From contig CM044958.1 of NCBI GenBank assembly GCA_024516035.1, positions 28,427,755 to 28,491,754 of the forward strand: a stretch of 64,000 nucleotides of DNA, in the 5' to 3' direction. The stretch's first letter is position 1; each line of letters begins with the position of its first letter. The stretch is from Bactericera cockerelli (taxonomy: Eukaryota; Arthropoda; Insecta; Hemiptera; Triozidae). A model generated the notes under the pieces. The model was given only the letters and a program-made list of their open reading frames with translations. It was not told the DNA's origin and did not search any database. Positions 34,256-45,280 of this stretch are shown here, piece by piece. Both the position numbers and the translations under genes were made by a program.

Positions 34256-34540
34256 GTCACCGTGGCAGAGTGAGTTAGCGCGCTTTGCATTGCACGCACG
34301 GTAACCTGGGTTCGATCCCCAGCGGGGCAGGAATTTTTCTGCTCTGTACTTGGATGTTCGGGGTCCACTCATACCTCGTGAGGAAAAATGAGTAGTTACT
34401 TGTATGCGTAACGACCAGTGGCGGCATTACCAGAGTAAAAAGAAATTAATGTAATAGAATAATTCGACATGTAAAGGAGGCTCTTAGTAATGCTGCGCTA
34501 CCCACAAAAATTGTGAAGAGGCCTTGTGCTTCACCACAAA
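34256..34540 (+). mobile_element. tRNA-headed SINE family C
   Basis: GTCACCGTGGCAGAGTGAGT, TAGCGCGC, GCACGCACGGTAACC and GGGTTCGATCCCCAGC form a well preserved tRNA-like head. The body CTCATACCTCGTGAGGAAAA and GCGCTACCCAC matches the copy at 54012-54273. Confidence 0.8.
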
Positions 34541-35264
34541 GAAATTCGTACATACAGGGTGTCCCACCAAACTTGGACACCTCAAATTACTCGGCCCCTG
34601 AAAGAGTTTTTGAAAAAGAAAAAAATCTAGGGTACATGTGCTAATTATGCGGTTTCAGTTATGAAATTTTTTTTATGCAGGGTGGTTCAAAAGTCAGAAA
34701 TTGAGGTGTCAACTTTCGACTTTTAAATGGATCGACCTGAATTTTATTTGATAATTTTACTTTTAAATGATTCCTGAGTACTTTTTTAAACAAAAATATT
34801 ACATACAGGGTGGTTTTTTTTCGACCAATTTTTTTTCTAAATCTTGAATAACTCAAGTTCGGTTAATTTTTTCGATAACAAGAATAGAATGTGTTTGTGT
34901 AATGAATACACGCACTTTCAATTGGCATCAAAAAAAATTATACAGGGTGGTTCACAAGTGAAATAATGACTTGATTTTTTTTAAAACCGAGTTTTTTTAA
35001 TTTTTTATTTAGGATTAATAATTCTCGTCTAATTTTACACATTTTTCGTTAGTCATATCGAAAAACAAAACTAAAGTGTTGTACAGGGTGAGACATATTT
35101 TTTTTGTAACACCCTGTATATGGGCAGTCAAAGAGACGCAAAATTAAATATAAAGACTAAATATGCAAGAAAAACTTTGATTTTTAATTAAACTAAAAAG
35201 TTATCGTGTTTGAACTAATATTGTCGCATGGACCACCCTGTAGATATTTTCTTAAAGTATCATG

Positions 35265-35500
35265 TAGGTACTAGAATGTAGAAAAAACGGTTTTCTACCT
35301 TATAAAACAAATTTGAAGAAAATCGGTTCAGCTGTTTCGGAGATACAAGTAATTTAGTGTAAAAACTCAAAATTCGCACGTGTACACAATGTGAAACAAT
35401 CACAAGGAAGTATTGTGCCCATAATTGGCAGTGTTTTTTGTAATATGTATTATGTACTTTACAATTGGTAGAACTATGAGCTTCCCCAGTCATGATTTTT
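35265..35500 (-). mobile_element. HINE2 fragment nested in the composite element
   Basis: GAATGTAGAAAAAACGGTTT, AAAATCGGTTCAGCTGTTTC and AAGTATTGTGCCCATAATTG match positions 63560-63720 of the full HINE2 copy. Confidence 0.8.
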
Positions 35501-35965
35501 TTTTAAAAACAGGGTGGTTGAAAAGGTGCCAATTTTTTATTTTTAAATGGGTCGAACTGAATTTTATTTGATTTGATGATTTTACTTCATTTCCTTCATT
35601 TAAATGGGTCGAACTGAATTTCATTTGATTTGATGATTTTACTTCATTTCCTAAGTACTTTTTGCTACTAAAATTTTACATGCAGGTTGGAATTTCTCAG
35701 ACTATTTTTCTTTTCTAAATCTCGATTCTGATTATTTTTTTTGGTAAAGTGAATAGCATTATTTTTGTAAATTGAAAACATGTACTTTCAACTGACAACA
35801 AAAAAAAATATACAGGGTTGTCCATAAGTGAAATAATGACATGACTTTTTTAGTTGTTTTTTTTTGAAATTTCATTATTAGTTCTTGCCTAATTTTGCAT
35901 AAATTCCACATTGATCACATTGAAAAACAAAACGGAAGTGTTATACAGGGTGTAGTCAGGAACAA

Positions 35966-36123
35966 TTAACACTTAGACGACCGGCATGGTTTTTAGTGAA
36001 TTCTCCCGTGGGACCGGCGATGTTTAGACGTAGTGCATTTGTGTACCACCGGTGGTACACCCGGTCCATTCCGCACAGACACGGGTGTACCACCGGTGGT
36101 ACACGCGGTCGTCTAAGTGTTAA
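35966..36123. mobile_element. piggyBac-like MITE, 150 bp
   Basis: TTAA at both borders (35966-35969, 36120-36123) and inverted ends CACTTAGACGACCG. Inside, the perfect palindrome GTGTACCACCGGTGGTACAC occurs twice (36041-36060 and 36085-36104). TTAA targets are diagnostic of piggyBac-type elements; the assignment of this small element is inferred. Confidence 0.8.
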
Positions 36124-36597
36124 GAAGGAAAATTATCAAATAAAATTCAAGTCGACCCATTTAAAAATCGAAAATTGGCACCTTTTTTTTGACATTATAT
36201 TTTTTTGACATTATATGAAAACCTGAATATATTTTTCCAATGACTGGAAGCGCATAATTTTATCCTAGAAGACATGTACCCTGGGATTTTTATTTTTTCA
36301 AAAACTCCATCAGGGGACGAGAAATTTAAGAAGTCCAACTTTGGTGAGACACCCTGTATGTATGTAGCTAATACTCTACCCACAGCAACGTTTCAAAACC
36401 AAGCTCAATTTTATTTTATTTTTTGGTCAGAGCGATCACTAAAGTACCGGATCAAAGTCCAAATTGGAAGATGTGTATGTTCTTCAAACAGGACATTCAG
36501 TGGCCACTTTTCTCGACAACCCTGTCGCTTGACAGTGATAAAATATAACCACGTGTTGCATGTTTCACAATATTAGCGGCTGGGTGGACCTTATGAT

Positions 36598-36911
36598 TTT
36601 TTTTTTAAAGATGAGTGTTTTGCAGCCTTTTTTATTTCGTAGCCATGAAACAGGAGCTACTGTAGACCCTAGTGGTCTGTGTTGTAACCTGCCCATCCCG
36701 TAGTATGCATCCCCTCTGATGGGCGAGAAATGACACAATACTTCCCATTTAGGTGCTGGGTCAACAACACAAGCGCACCGGAAGGTATCCCTTACAAACA
36801 ACTCTAACCAAATTGTGAATACAAATTTTTGTCGGCGCGGGGGTTCGAACCCGGGACCTTCCGCATGGCAAGCGAGTGCTTTACCATGCACTGAGCTATT
36901 CGTGCGCTCTA
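36598..36911 (-). mobile_element. tRNA-Gly-headed SINE (family E), near intact
   Basis: The minus strand has ATAGCTCAGTGCATGGTAAA, CTCGCTTGCCATGCGG with GCC in the anticodon position, and CCCGGGTTCGAACCCCCGCG. This is a tRNA-Gly(GCC)-like head with good box A and box B. A body of about 230 bp follows and an A-rich tail at 36598-36608. The mispaired acceptor, the body and the tail exclude an ordinary tRNA gene. Its 5' end lies 45 bp before the 3' splice site of the exon candidate at 36956. Confidence 0.8.
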
Positions 36912-36955
36912 TTAACATATTAATATTAACAGTGAATTTCCTCCTCTGCTGACAG

Positions 36956-37116
36956 GCAGGATGGCGAGAATGGACAGTGGGCACGAGGCCCTGTTCTCTG
37001 AGGACTCCTCCCCCTGTGAGGGAGGCGCCTCCCCCTCCAGTGGACTAGGGAGTGGCAGCGGCAGCTCTGCAGGGCCAGACACCACGCCCCCCAAGATAAG
37101 CGCCACTCTCAGCAAG
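36956..37116 (+). CDS. Candidate coding exon of a host gene (52 codons from ATG)
   Basis: This is the best protein-coding candidate. A pyrimidine-rich tract and CTGCTGACAG precede it, and AAG/GTAAGC closes it, a strong donor. The first ATG at 36961 gives exactly 52 codons up to the donor (phase 0): MARMDSGHEALFSEDSSPCE, then a Gly/Ser-rich low-complexity stretch, then TTPPKISATLSK. It is far more GC-rich and codon-like than anything around it. Acidic and serine-rich composition suggests a disordered N-terminal region, cytosolic or nuclear. The ATG may be the initiator (non-coding start of exon at 36956-36960) or internal. I do not recognise the protein. Partner exons would lie outside the window or be hidden by long introns. 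Confidence 0.6.
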
Positions 37117-37315
37117 GTAAGCACTTGTACCCAACACAGCAATATTGATCAAACTGTTCCGTATTGCTTTGTAAGAGTAACTAGCAAACTTACAAGAAAT
37201 ATATATAGGTAGGTAAAAAAAAATAAATACAATTAGATTGCATGATATTTGTCTTAAGGCATTCACAGGTAAAATTGGTGAAAATACCATCGTGAGTGAA
37301 AAGGTATCGCTACAA

Positions 37316-37688
37316 AACCCCCATGGAGGCCTTTGTCACCAAAAATCCTTAAACTGGTTGGTACTCAGATGCCTCAAAATTGAATGGCAAGACTGAAATC
37401 AAACACCTCGGCCGAGCTGTGAAGAACGCCTATACAAAGAAAGAGACAGCTGCAAGGCCCAAAAATCTCGAGGAAAAATCCCACCGTTTACCAAGGGGAA
37501 GTCACTTAAAAAAGGTCAAAAGGCTCACTTTAATATTACATCAGACATCCAAGCAGCTATTAAGGCTCTACGGTCTGCGGTTCTACTCTTTTGAGTCAAT
37601 GCTGACTTGGAAATGTCTGGAAACCAGGCGGGGCCGGTGCTACTATGGAGCTGCGGAACAGCAGCACCCCCAGACTAAAGAAGAATGA
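37316..37688 (+). pseudogene. Unrecognised decayed coding segment
   Basis: A stretch richer in GC than its surroundings has protein-like text in two frames: GKTEIKHLGRAVKNAYTKKE in one, and GKSLKKGQKAHFNITSDIQA then AIKALRSAVLLF in the next. A stop follows the opening MEAFVTKNP. This suggests a frameshifted, dead coding sequence, perhaps a retrocopy or transposon gene. I cannot assign a family. It lies 200 bp beyond the exon candidate but shares no splice logic with it. Confidence 0.35.
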
Positions 37689-37689
37689 A

Positions 37690-39810
37690 AGGATTTTCTC
37701 AAGTCCTAACTTGTACACAATGAAAATCTTCATAAATTTCTAGAATAATGAATGCATAGTTATTATAATTGGTATGGTAAACAAACTCAAACTCTTTAGA
37801 TACTGAAAGAACGACTCTAAACATCCTAAACATCGGACTCGCCTGGCTGGAAACACTCAAGTTTCTAGCAAAGGACAATTGGTATATCACTTCTTCTTGC
37901 CTCTACACTTCAAAACTCAAACGTCAAATAACCTGTACATAATATATTAATTAGTTATCTTGCTAGGTAGGTAATAGTGTCTATTACTTGCACATACAAG
38001 TTACACTAGACTAAATCTGGAAATTATGATAAGAAGTCGGTACACAAGCAACTATATTAGTGAATTAAAGAAAGCCGCTTGTGCCACACAACCTCAAGCC
38101 CCAGGCAATGCATATTCTGACCGGTCTATGTGAGGTCCATCTTGGGGACAGCAAGGTCATTGTCAGCTATCCTGCATTTAACTGCAAGTAGGACGAGGGT
38201 CTCCGTTCTAGGACACATATCCGTTGGGTCACGCTAGGCTTCATTACGATGATTTCACATACTGGATACTATTCCCTCTACTACTTTTTTCCTTCGAATG
38301 AATGACCATATTGGTCATATGGCCATCTCGATCGCATAATTGAAAAAAACTAGGTTCAAGTATGATTCGACGATTTTGTAATGATCACGTCAAAATTGAT
38401 TTTGACATAAACCAGTAAAAACATGGTTTCAACGTGAAGGTTTCATATAAAAATGTATGTTGTGTTTGTTTTCTTAACATTAATTAATACATATTTTCTC
38501 GAGTTATGGAGAAGCAACCAGTTTAATATTTGGGCGGTGGGCGTATAGGTATAGACAGAGTCGGGTGAAGGACCTATGAGCTTAATTAAATTTATCGCCT
38601 ATGATGAAGAGACTGCTCATATTCGGACATGCAATAGGGCCGCCTACGATCGTCTGTATTGTATATATCGTCCCTGTAAATAGTTAAATACTAAACTTGA
38701 TGCCTCCATATACATAATTATTTTAATAGTATTTCTCTAATGAAGCTATTTATAGACAGGCTTTATAGCTTCATATAGAGCTTCGCTACTTTTTTTATAA
38801 GCATCATATACATAATATATGTAGATACATTGGCTGATTGCTCTTTACAAACATCTAGATTTTCATGTGCAATGCCACCGATTCTCGTAAAACATGTTTT
38901 TATAGCTCTTGAAAAATATTTCAAAGGTGCATAATGCCAATCTTGTGCACTCATTTGCTATCCTTGAGGTATCGATTTCAATAAATATAACCTTGGTTTA
39001 AACTATCGTTTAGCATCTTGTACCTACATAAAGAGATAAAAAGGGAAGGATTTCATGAGTACCTAATTAACGACGTGGTAAAAAAAGCGCGTCTAATATA
39101 ATTTATTACACATCAGACATATTAAAAAAGTTAGATAAATACCTATATAGAAAGCTCTTAGTAGCTATATCGAGTGACGAGTACCTTAAACGAAAGTATA
39201 AGTTCAGAAATGAGGTTATAATATAAAAGTGGTTTGAAGCAGAACATTATTCTAACTCATCCTAGAGCTGTAATAACCCCTGCGGTTTACGTTTTACACC
39301 ACAGAGAAAGATATTAAATTAATAATAATAATAATCGAACTTGTGTGAGATTTGAGAGAGTGCGCTTTCCATTCGACAGCTTTCATCTCTCTGAAAGATA
39401 TTTTTCATTACATATTATAAGTTCCCTTTGAATGGACTTTTTTTACAGAGAGACTTTTTTTCATTAGTACTCGTAATTTTAATGAGAAAAAAAGTTAGAA
39501 AATTGAGACTTTTGTCGCTTGTGCCGTAAATCATTGCCAGCTTGTTTCCCCTTTCAAGAGAATTCTATAAGTAGTACTCCTTGAATTTGATTAAACTCAG
39601 TTAAAAGGACTGTTTCATCTTACTTTATTTAGTGTGTGCTTGTCATATTTCATATCTGAATAAAAAGACACTGATAAAAAACCAGAAAAAAATCACATAT
39701 TTGAAACCTGACAGGGACCCAATGCAGGAGCACGTTACTGTACTGCCAACAAGTGGTAGGTTTTACAAGACATTACATTCATCTACAACTATGACTCGAT
39801 AACCGAAATA
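37690..39810. other. No feature recognised
   Basis: AT-rich DNA with short simple repeats only. No definable element ends. Confidence 0.4.
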
Positions 39811-39813
39811 GAA

Positions 39814-40030
39814 GGGTTGGGTGGAAGAGATTGCCACAGGCAAAAACCCCACCCTTTATGTTGGGACATCGGTATACATAATATTGTATTTATTTTTTGT
39901 TTTTATTTTGTTTCTAGTTTCATGTTTTAATCTGTCATTATTTCTATGTATGTACTTATTAATAAATAATTTAATAATAATATACTATACCGCTCTTGTA
40001 CTTATACTAAATACAGATAATTAATTCTTA
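39814..40030 (+). mobile_element. 3' end of the same non-LTR element as at 21960
   Basis: GGGTTGGGTGGAAGAGATTG and CCACAGGCAAAAACCCCACC, coding WVEEIATGKNPTL, then a T-rich UTR. It is 5'-truncated, typical of LINEs. Confidence 0.6.
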
Positions 40031-40169
40031 TAATATAATGGAGTTTCCTCAAAGTTTCAAGTCGTAGCGTCATAGGGTGTAAGACAGGTACAGGTACGAA
40101 GGGAAGATAAATCATTGCGATGACTAAGTGAAAAAATGCCTTTCTCTTGAATGTTGAAGCTCTTCTACT

Positions 40170-40375
40170 TCATTATTAATATTATTATTATATTTTGCTT
40201 TATTAGGTAAGAAAAAATATAAACATTAAAATAAAATGAAATTATAAAGAAAAAATAAATAGATTGAACAAAGAAACAAGAACAAAACTGAGAATAAAGC
40301 TGTTGTCCTACCTAAAGGTCGGGGTTATTGCCTGTGGCAATCTCTTTCACCCAACCCTTCCTTAAATACGTATTA
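40170..40375 (-). mobile_element. 3' end of the same non-LTR element, inverted
   Basis: GGGTTGGGTGAAAGAGATTG and CCACAGGCAATAACCCCGAC on the minus strand, followed by an A/T-rich UTR and an AAT-rich tail near 40170-40190. It faces the copy at 39814. Confidence 0.6.
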
Positions 40376-40498
40376 AGTAACAACTCATATACTTGTGAGT
40401 ACATCAATGAGTTGGAGCATGCTAGTGAATGTTGGAACTAGAGCAGTTGGAGCAGTGGTCCTAAGCCAAGCCATTGATCTTCGAGGCCGCGAATGACT

Positions 40499-40627
40499 GA
40501 GGGCCAAATTATAAAACAGGATTAGATTTAACCTAAGTGGACAACATTAGCTGACTGAGTTGACTGTGATTGGTTTGGGAGAGTGTCCACTTATATTAAA
40601 TCTAATCCTGTTTCATAATTTGGCCCT
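40499..40627. mobile_element. Short TIR MITE, about 129 bp
   Basis: GGGCCAAATTATAAAACAGG and its inverse (CCTGTTTCATAATTTGGCCC) give arms of about 40 bp with few mismatches. ATGACT occurs on both sides (40493-40498, 40628-40633) and may be the target duplication. Confidence 0.75.
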
Positions 40628-41313
40628 ATGACTAGTTTGCGTTATGGCTGGTTTAAACGCGAAACGACCGTTTTGCTTGATGACAAATTCATCAAAGAGA
40701 ACTTCAGAACCTCATTAAAGAAATATTACAAAAAGCATTGGTTAAAGTGGGGCATTATCATAATTTCATTACGAGTTTTTCTTATAATAAACGAGGTTTT
40801 TACTAAAAGGAGTATGACTAGTTGATCAAACTGATCAGAAATCACATCACAGTTCACATGAGGGAAGATCTCTTTAGGTAACAATCAGATTTTAAATCAA
40901 TAAGAACCGAAATAGACCGAACCGAGCAAAAATAAATGGTAATCTTACCCTAACTCAGCGTTGCTCAACATAATGACAGTTATTTAAAAAATATTCATTA
41001 AATGTAATGGAACATACCTTTAAAAATCGGACACGGAAAAGTAACTAAGTACTTTAAAAATTACTGCTCGAATAGACAAAATTGCAGGTTTTAGCGTGAT
41101 AATTATTACATTTTGACACATTTTTTTAGCCTAGCTCGACGTTGCTTAACATGGTGTCATTCAAAAGTTAATATACTAAATTCTAAGCATGTATATAACA
41201 AAATTTCAGCTCGTTTTGACAATAATTATAGCTTTTATCGCGTTACATGTTACAGACATACGTACATAGAGATAACTAGGTACGAATCTCGTTCAAGTTA
41301 AATCGCATACTAC

Positions 41314-41600
41314 CTCATTCGCAATAATCTTGATGAGGTCAAAGAGGAACACGGCTTTCGATACTGTCCCGATATCCCATACATCCTGATGCAATCTCTT
41401 CGTGGAAGTGCTGAAGGTGTAGGGGGATAGGTCTTTCTGGCAACCTTTGGCTACCTTAATAACGTATTGAGTCTATTGCATAAAGGTGAGGTATTCCTTA
41501 TTGCTTGAAGCTGTTTTGTGTATCCACAATAATATTGTAGATGCTTTCTAGAGCAATCAAGGAGTGAGTTGTAAAGTGCGTGAGAGGCGATGTACTTCTC
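41314..41600 (-). pseudogene. Unrecognised coding segment: possible 53-codon exon or decayed gene
   Basis: The minus strand from 41472 to 41314 is open for 53 codons (TQYVIKVAKGCQKDLSPYTF, STSTKRLHQDVWDIGTVSKA, VFLFDLIKIIANE). It is bordered by a possible acceptor (TTTATGCAATAG) and donor (GAG/GTAGTA), phase 0 at both ends. Just upstream another frame reads ALESIYNIIVDTQNSFK, and the continuing frame reads NKEYLTFMQ then TAG. Either the exon is real and the upstream text is intron, or all of it is one coding sequence broken by a frameshift and a stop. I do not recognise the protein. Confidence 0.4.
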
Positions 41601-41609
41601 TTGGATACT

Positions 41610-43500
41610 TGTACTAGGATTGTTAGAAAGTAAAATACTAAAAGTACTAGGATGAGAGGAGACGGCAGCAAGAATTGGGTCGCATTTTCTCGAAAAACTT
41701 TACATTTTTATAAAACTTTGATTATAGGCATTATTTTAATAGAAATTTGATTATCAGCATTATTTTTATAGAATTTTGATTATAAGTATTATTGTTATTA
41801 TAGAACTTCGATAATAAGCATTATTTTTATATAACTTTCATTATAAGTTCCTTTAATAATAATAAATAAAAAAAAAAATCTCCACTAAAATGTTTGAGAT
41901 ACAGAAAATATTTCAGTTTATAGATATGGTCGAAAAATTGGAAAAAGAACCAACATTCACCTTCTTTCATTGCCTTTGCCCTCTCTTCTTCCATATCCTA
42001 CAATCCTAGACGTTAGGATCAGGACTTTTACTATGTTACAATTGTTACATGTTACATTTTAACCATGCTAAATTAGTTTAGAAAGAAATTAGCTGCGTTG
42101 GCGTCGCCTCCCACGCACTCTACACCCTCTTTTTAAGTAATCCATTGATTGTACTATTCTGTTGATATAAGAGAATAATGTCACTTTCATCTTGCCTTTG
42201 TATATGCTGGGATGAGAAGACTAAAAGGTTTGTGGTTATGGAAACACATTAGCTTGAGACTGGATGATATCACATGAAACAGAATTATTAGCTCTTGCCT
42301 TACCAATAAACAACAAAGGTTGTAATGTATTTTTATTGAGCAATTTTTATACCCTCCAGGTATTTTTAGTATCATATTTTTACGATGTAACGCAGTGATA
42401 TTTTTTCTCAGTTTACAAACCTATCATCTCCGAGTACATTTTATTTCTTAAATAAAAAATAAAGTATGGACTGGGATAGCAACACATAACACGATTACAG
42501 ATAACCGGGCGAAGGGAATAATTTATTTCAAAGCGTGAACACAGACTCCTGCTAAATGGAACGATTCCTTAAAACAAATTAAAAGATATCATTCTCATTT
42601 TTGACCTATTATAATACATAATGGTAAAGTTAGTCCTTTTCCTTCGTTTCATACATGCGTGTGATCACCTAAGAGGCTGATATTAGACCTGTTTAAAGTG
42701 TTTAATAGCCTTATGAATGTCCTGTGCTTTGGACTCACAGTCGGATATGGTTTTGATGGTGAATTCCTTTTTCTTTCGACACCTGGGACACCATTGCATC
42801 AGCTATGATATTGATGTATTTTAAATGGGACCGTTAGAATTAACATAACATTTTTATCTATTTACCAAATGTATTATGTAATATTTAAGTATGCATATAT
42901 TTGCAGTTGACACAAAAATGGTCACACAGACATAACTAACCATACATATGCATAACTAACCATACATGAAGTCAAAACTCACCTACTGGCTATCATTTCT
43001 TTGAAAACGTGCATCGATCCAAGTGACCTCTGTGGGAAAAACAGGGATTTGGCCATAACTCTTTAACGAAGCAAAATGCCCCACTGCAAGTTTCAACTAT
43101 ATGATGGTCCACGTTGGGTTGAACCTACACTCAAAATATATGCATCAGATCTGTATAGGGGACACCCTGTATAATGTATTCTTCTTCAGCAAGAAATAAG
43201 CACGTGAACTTGAAGCTTTCTGTATATCTGAAGCGAAGCCGTGTTTTTCAATGAAATAATTGCAGCAGCTAGGAACGTAGAAAGCTACTTATGACGAAAT
43301 GGAAGTACGTGCTGCAGATAAGTGACGGGTGGAAGGTACATTCTTCTCTTTTCTTGCAACCACTTTACTTATTTCTCAAACTTAAAGTTTTTATTATTCT
43401 TTATTCCTATAATCGCAAACAGCTTGACTGAAGCACTTCTCGTATTCACATCAGCTTATATGTCTTTGGAAGTTTCTAAATGAAAAGTTGCGGAAGTTTT
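41610..43500. other. Unassigned; one isolated CACCCTGTA end at 43163-43171
   Basis: GGGGACACCCTGTATAATG is a terminus of the TA/CAGGGTG class without a partner. The rest is featureless AT-rich DNA. Confidence 0.4.
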
Positions 43501-43559
43501 TGATCAGTATGGGTCTAAATACTCTAAATCAAAATCTCGACTCGCGAGTCCGCTGACCT

Positions 43560-43727
43560 GACACCGCCAGACAGGCCTACGTTGAGTCGTATAGCGGTCC
43601 ACACCGCTCAGTGTAGTCGGCATTCTCTTTTTCATGTCTCTATTCAAAGTTGATATTCCAAGTCGGCTCGTCAGTAGATTCCACAGGCCATCAATTATGC
43701 AGTGCCTTCCAGGGAATCCTGTCAACA
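43560..43727 (-). CDS. Weak exon candidate
   Basis: The minus strand between GTTGACAG and CAG/GTCAGC is open in one frame (FPGRHCIIDGLWNLLTSRLG, ISTLNRDMKKRMPTTLSGVD). Composition is mildly coding-like. The acceptor tract is poor and I do not recognise the protein, so chance is likely. Confidence 0.2.
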
Positions 43728-44269
43728 AGCAATCAGCATATTATTCCTTACGGGAATCTCGTCAGGCATTGTGTTTTTGACACCTTGCCTGTCTCACGTT
43801 TGTTTTGATCACTGCAATCTTGCCGACACTTTAGAACTGTCGTGTTTAGAAGCGTCCTCGAGTTATGGCCTTCCTGAAGTTTTGCCCTTGAGGAAGGGTC
43901 CGATTTTAGGCCACTCTTTGCCCTGGAACTTTAAATTTATCGCGGTGACCTATACTCAATATTGTTTTATAACCCAGAGAAGAAAACAAGCTTTAATTTA
44001 AGTCATTTTACGCCATATTCGACGTACCGTTCTGAAAATATTAGTCAATTTGTTCAAAGGTTTGACCTTTTTTTCCAGGCTTTTTACGTCTTTCACCAAA
44101 GTTTGAAATTTATTGGAAAATACTTCTAATTTTCTTCTAATTTTTACGAAAACAGTCGGTAAAAAACAGACCTTCATTTGAGTCTTTTTACGTGATATTC
44201 TGACAAACCGTTCCCAAAATACAGAGCAGTTTGTTGAATTTTTCAATATTCTAACATTTAGCCGCTATG

Positions 44270-44457
44270 AAACAAGATTTGGCTCGGAATATTGAAATTT
44301 TTGTGTGTGGGTGTGTGTGTGTGTTTGATGGGTTGGCGGAGCGGCGGGTATAACCCGCTAGTTATAAGATAAAGTAAGTAATATGATCAGTGATCACACA
44401 CTTTTTTATTTCGTTCATCTATTTATCAGGCTTGGCGAAGCGGGTGTAGACTGCTAG
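44270..44457 (+). mobile_element. Two adjacent Helitron 3' ends
   Basis: GGCGGGTATAACCCGCTAG ends at 44361 before T, with a (TG)n run before it. A second end, GAAGCGGGTGTAGACTGCTAG, stops at 44457 before T. The first resembles the 3' end of the Helitron at 22677-23148. Their 5' ends were not located. Confidence 0.55.
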
Positions 44458-44738
44458 TATTGTATAAATATAAAATAAAACGGATCCATTTAATCATCTA
44501 TTAACAAGAACTATAAATGTATTCAATAACAGCACATTTGGTAGAACTAACTGCTTTCATTGCCCTGATTTGGAATTAATAAGACTAGGTATCTCGAGAT
44601 CAATATTGGCATAAAGGATGTTAATAATTGGAGAGAGAAAAAAAGAGTGCAAAACATTCCTCGTCATACGTTTTCTCGGTAATTAGGGAAATGACAGATA
44701 AATCGTTTTTTAAAGCATTTTTTTTTATCTCCAACATA

Positions 44739-44983
44739 TCGCCGCTGCAAACACAAACTGTCGTATCTGCAAATTTTGCCAATGCAGTTAAGAAGCGCAC
44801 ATAGTGGTTTGTGCTTGCTGAGAATCTTTGAAACTCACATACGACTAACCTTAAAACTTGAATACTTCGGGAAGGTATTGAGATACAGATACGAAGTGAA
44901 AAAGGAAGTTTCAAACCACTGTGCGCTTCTTAACTGAAAATGGCAAAATTTGCAGATACGACAGTTTGTGTTTGCAGCGGCGA
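44739..44983. mobile_element. TA-flanked palindromic MITE, 245 bp
   Basis: TCGCCGCTGCAAACACAAAC and its inverse at the other end continue as arms of about 75 bp (44739-44815 and 44905-44983). TA borders both sides. It is non-coding; probably Tc1/mariner-type, by inference from the TA target. Confidence 0.8.
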
Positions 44984-45280
44984 TAAGCAAGAGATGAAAA
45001 CAAAGTCAAATTAAATTTTCAGACCGTTATTTAATCAATTTTTCTGATGCACATTTAATTAGTTTTAAATTTTAATAGATATGTATAGATTGTGTAGGAA
45101 GTAAATATTTTAAGTCCTTTCCCTCGGAAAACATGTGCGTTTCGATGCAATTCGTTAGTATCATGCGATTTAATTATCGTTGTAATAACTGGAAAAGCTA
45201 CAGTAACGACCAGGGGAATGATACAGTAATATCTGTGGCAATGTTGATACAGGCGCATTTCTACTTTAGGAGTGAGAATA

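Larger units (their letters stand above)
34553..36358. mobile_element. Composite TIR element, TA/CAGGGTG class, with internal copies of its ends
   Basis: Ends TACAGGGTGTCCCACCAAAC and TACAGGGTGTCTCACCAAAG are inverted, with TA at both borders. Inside, CAGGGTG-type sequences recur near 34679, 34805, 34943, 35083, 35510, 35813 and 35946, and inverted near 35111 and 35233. A block at about 34680-35100 is duplicated at about 35510-35960. A HINE2 fragment and a piggyBac MITE are nested in it. No transposase is seen. It looks like repeated self-insertion or tandem growth of one family. Confidence 0.75.

Noticed and set aside
36836..36911. tRNA-Gly(GCC) gene
   Set aside because: Good internal promoter boxes, but the acceptor stem is poor and a SINE body with A-rich tail follows.
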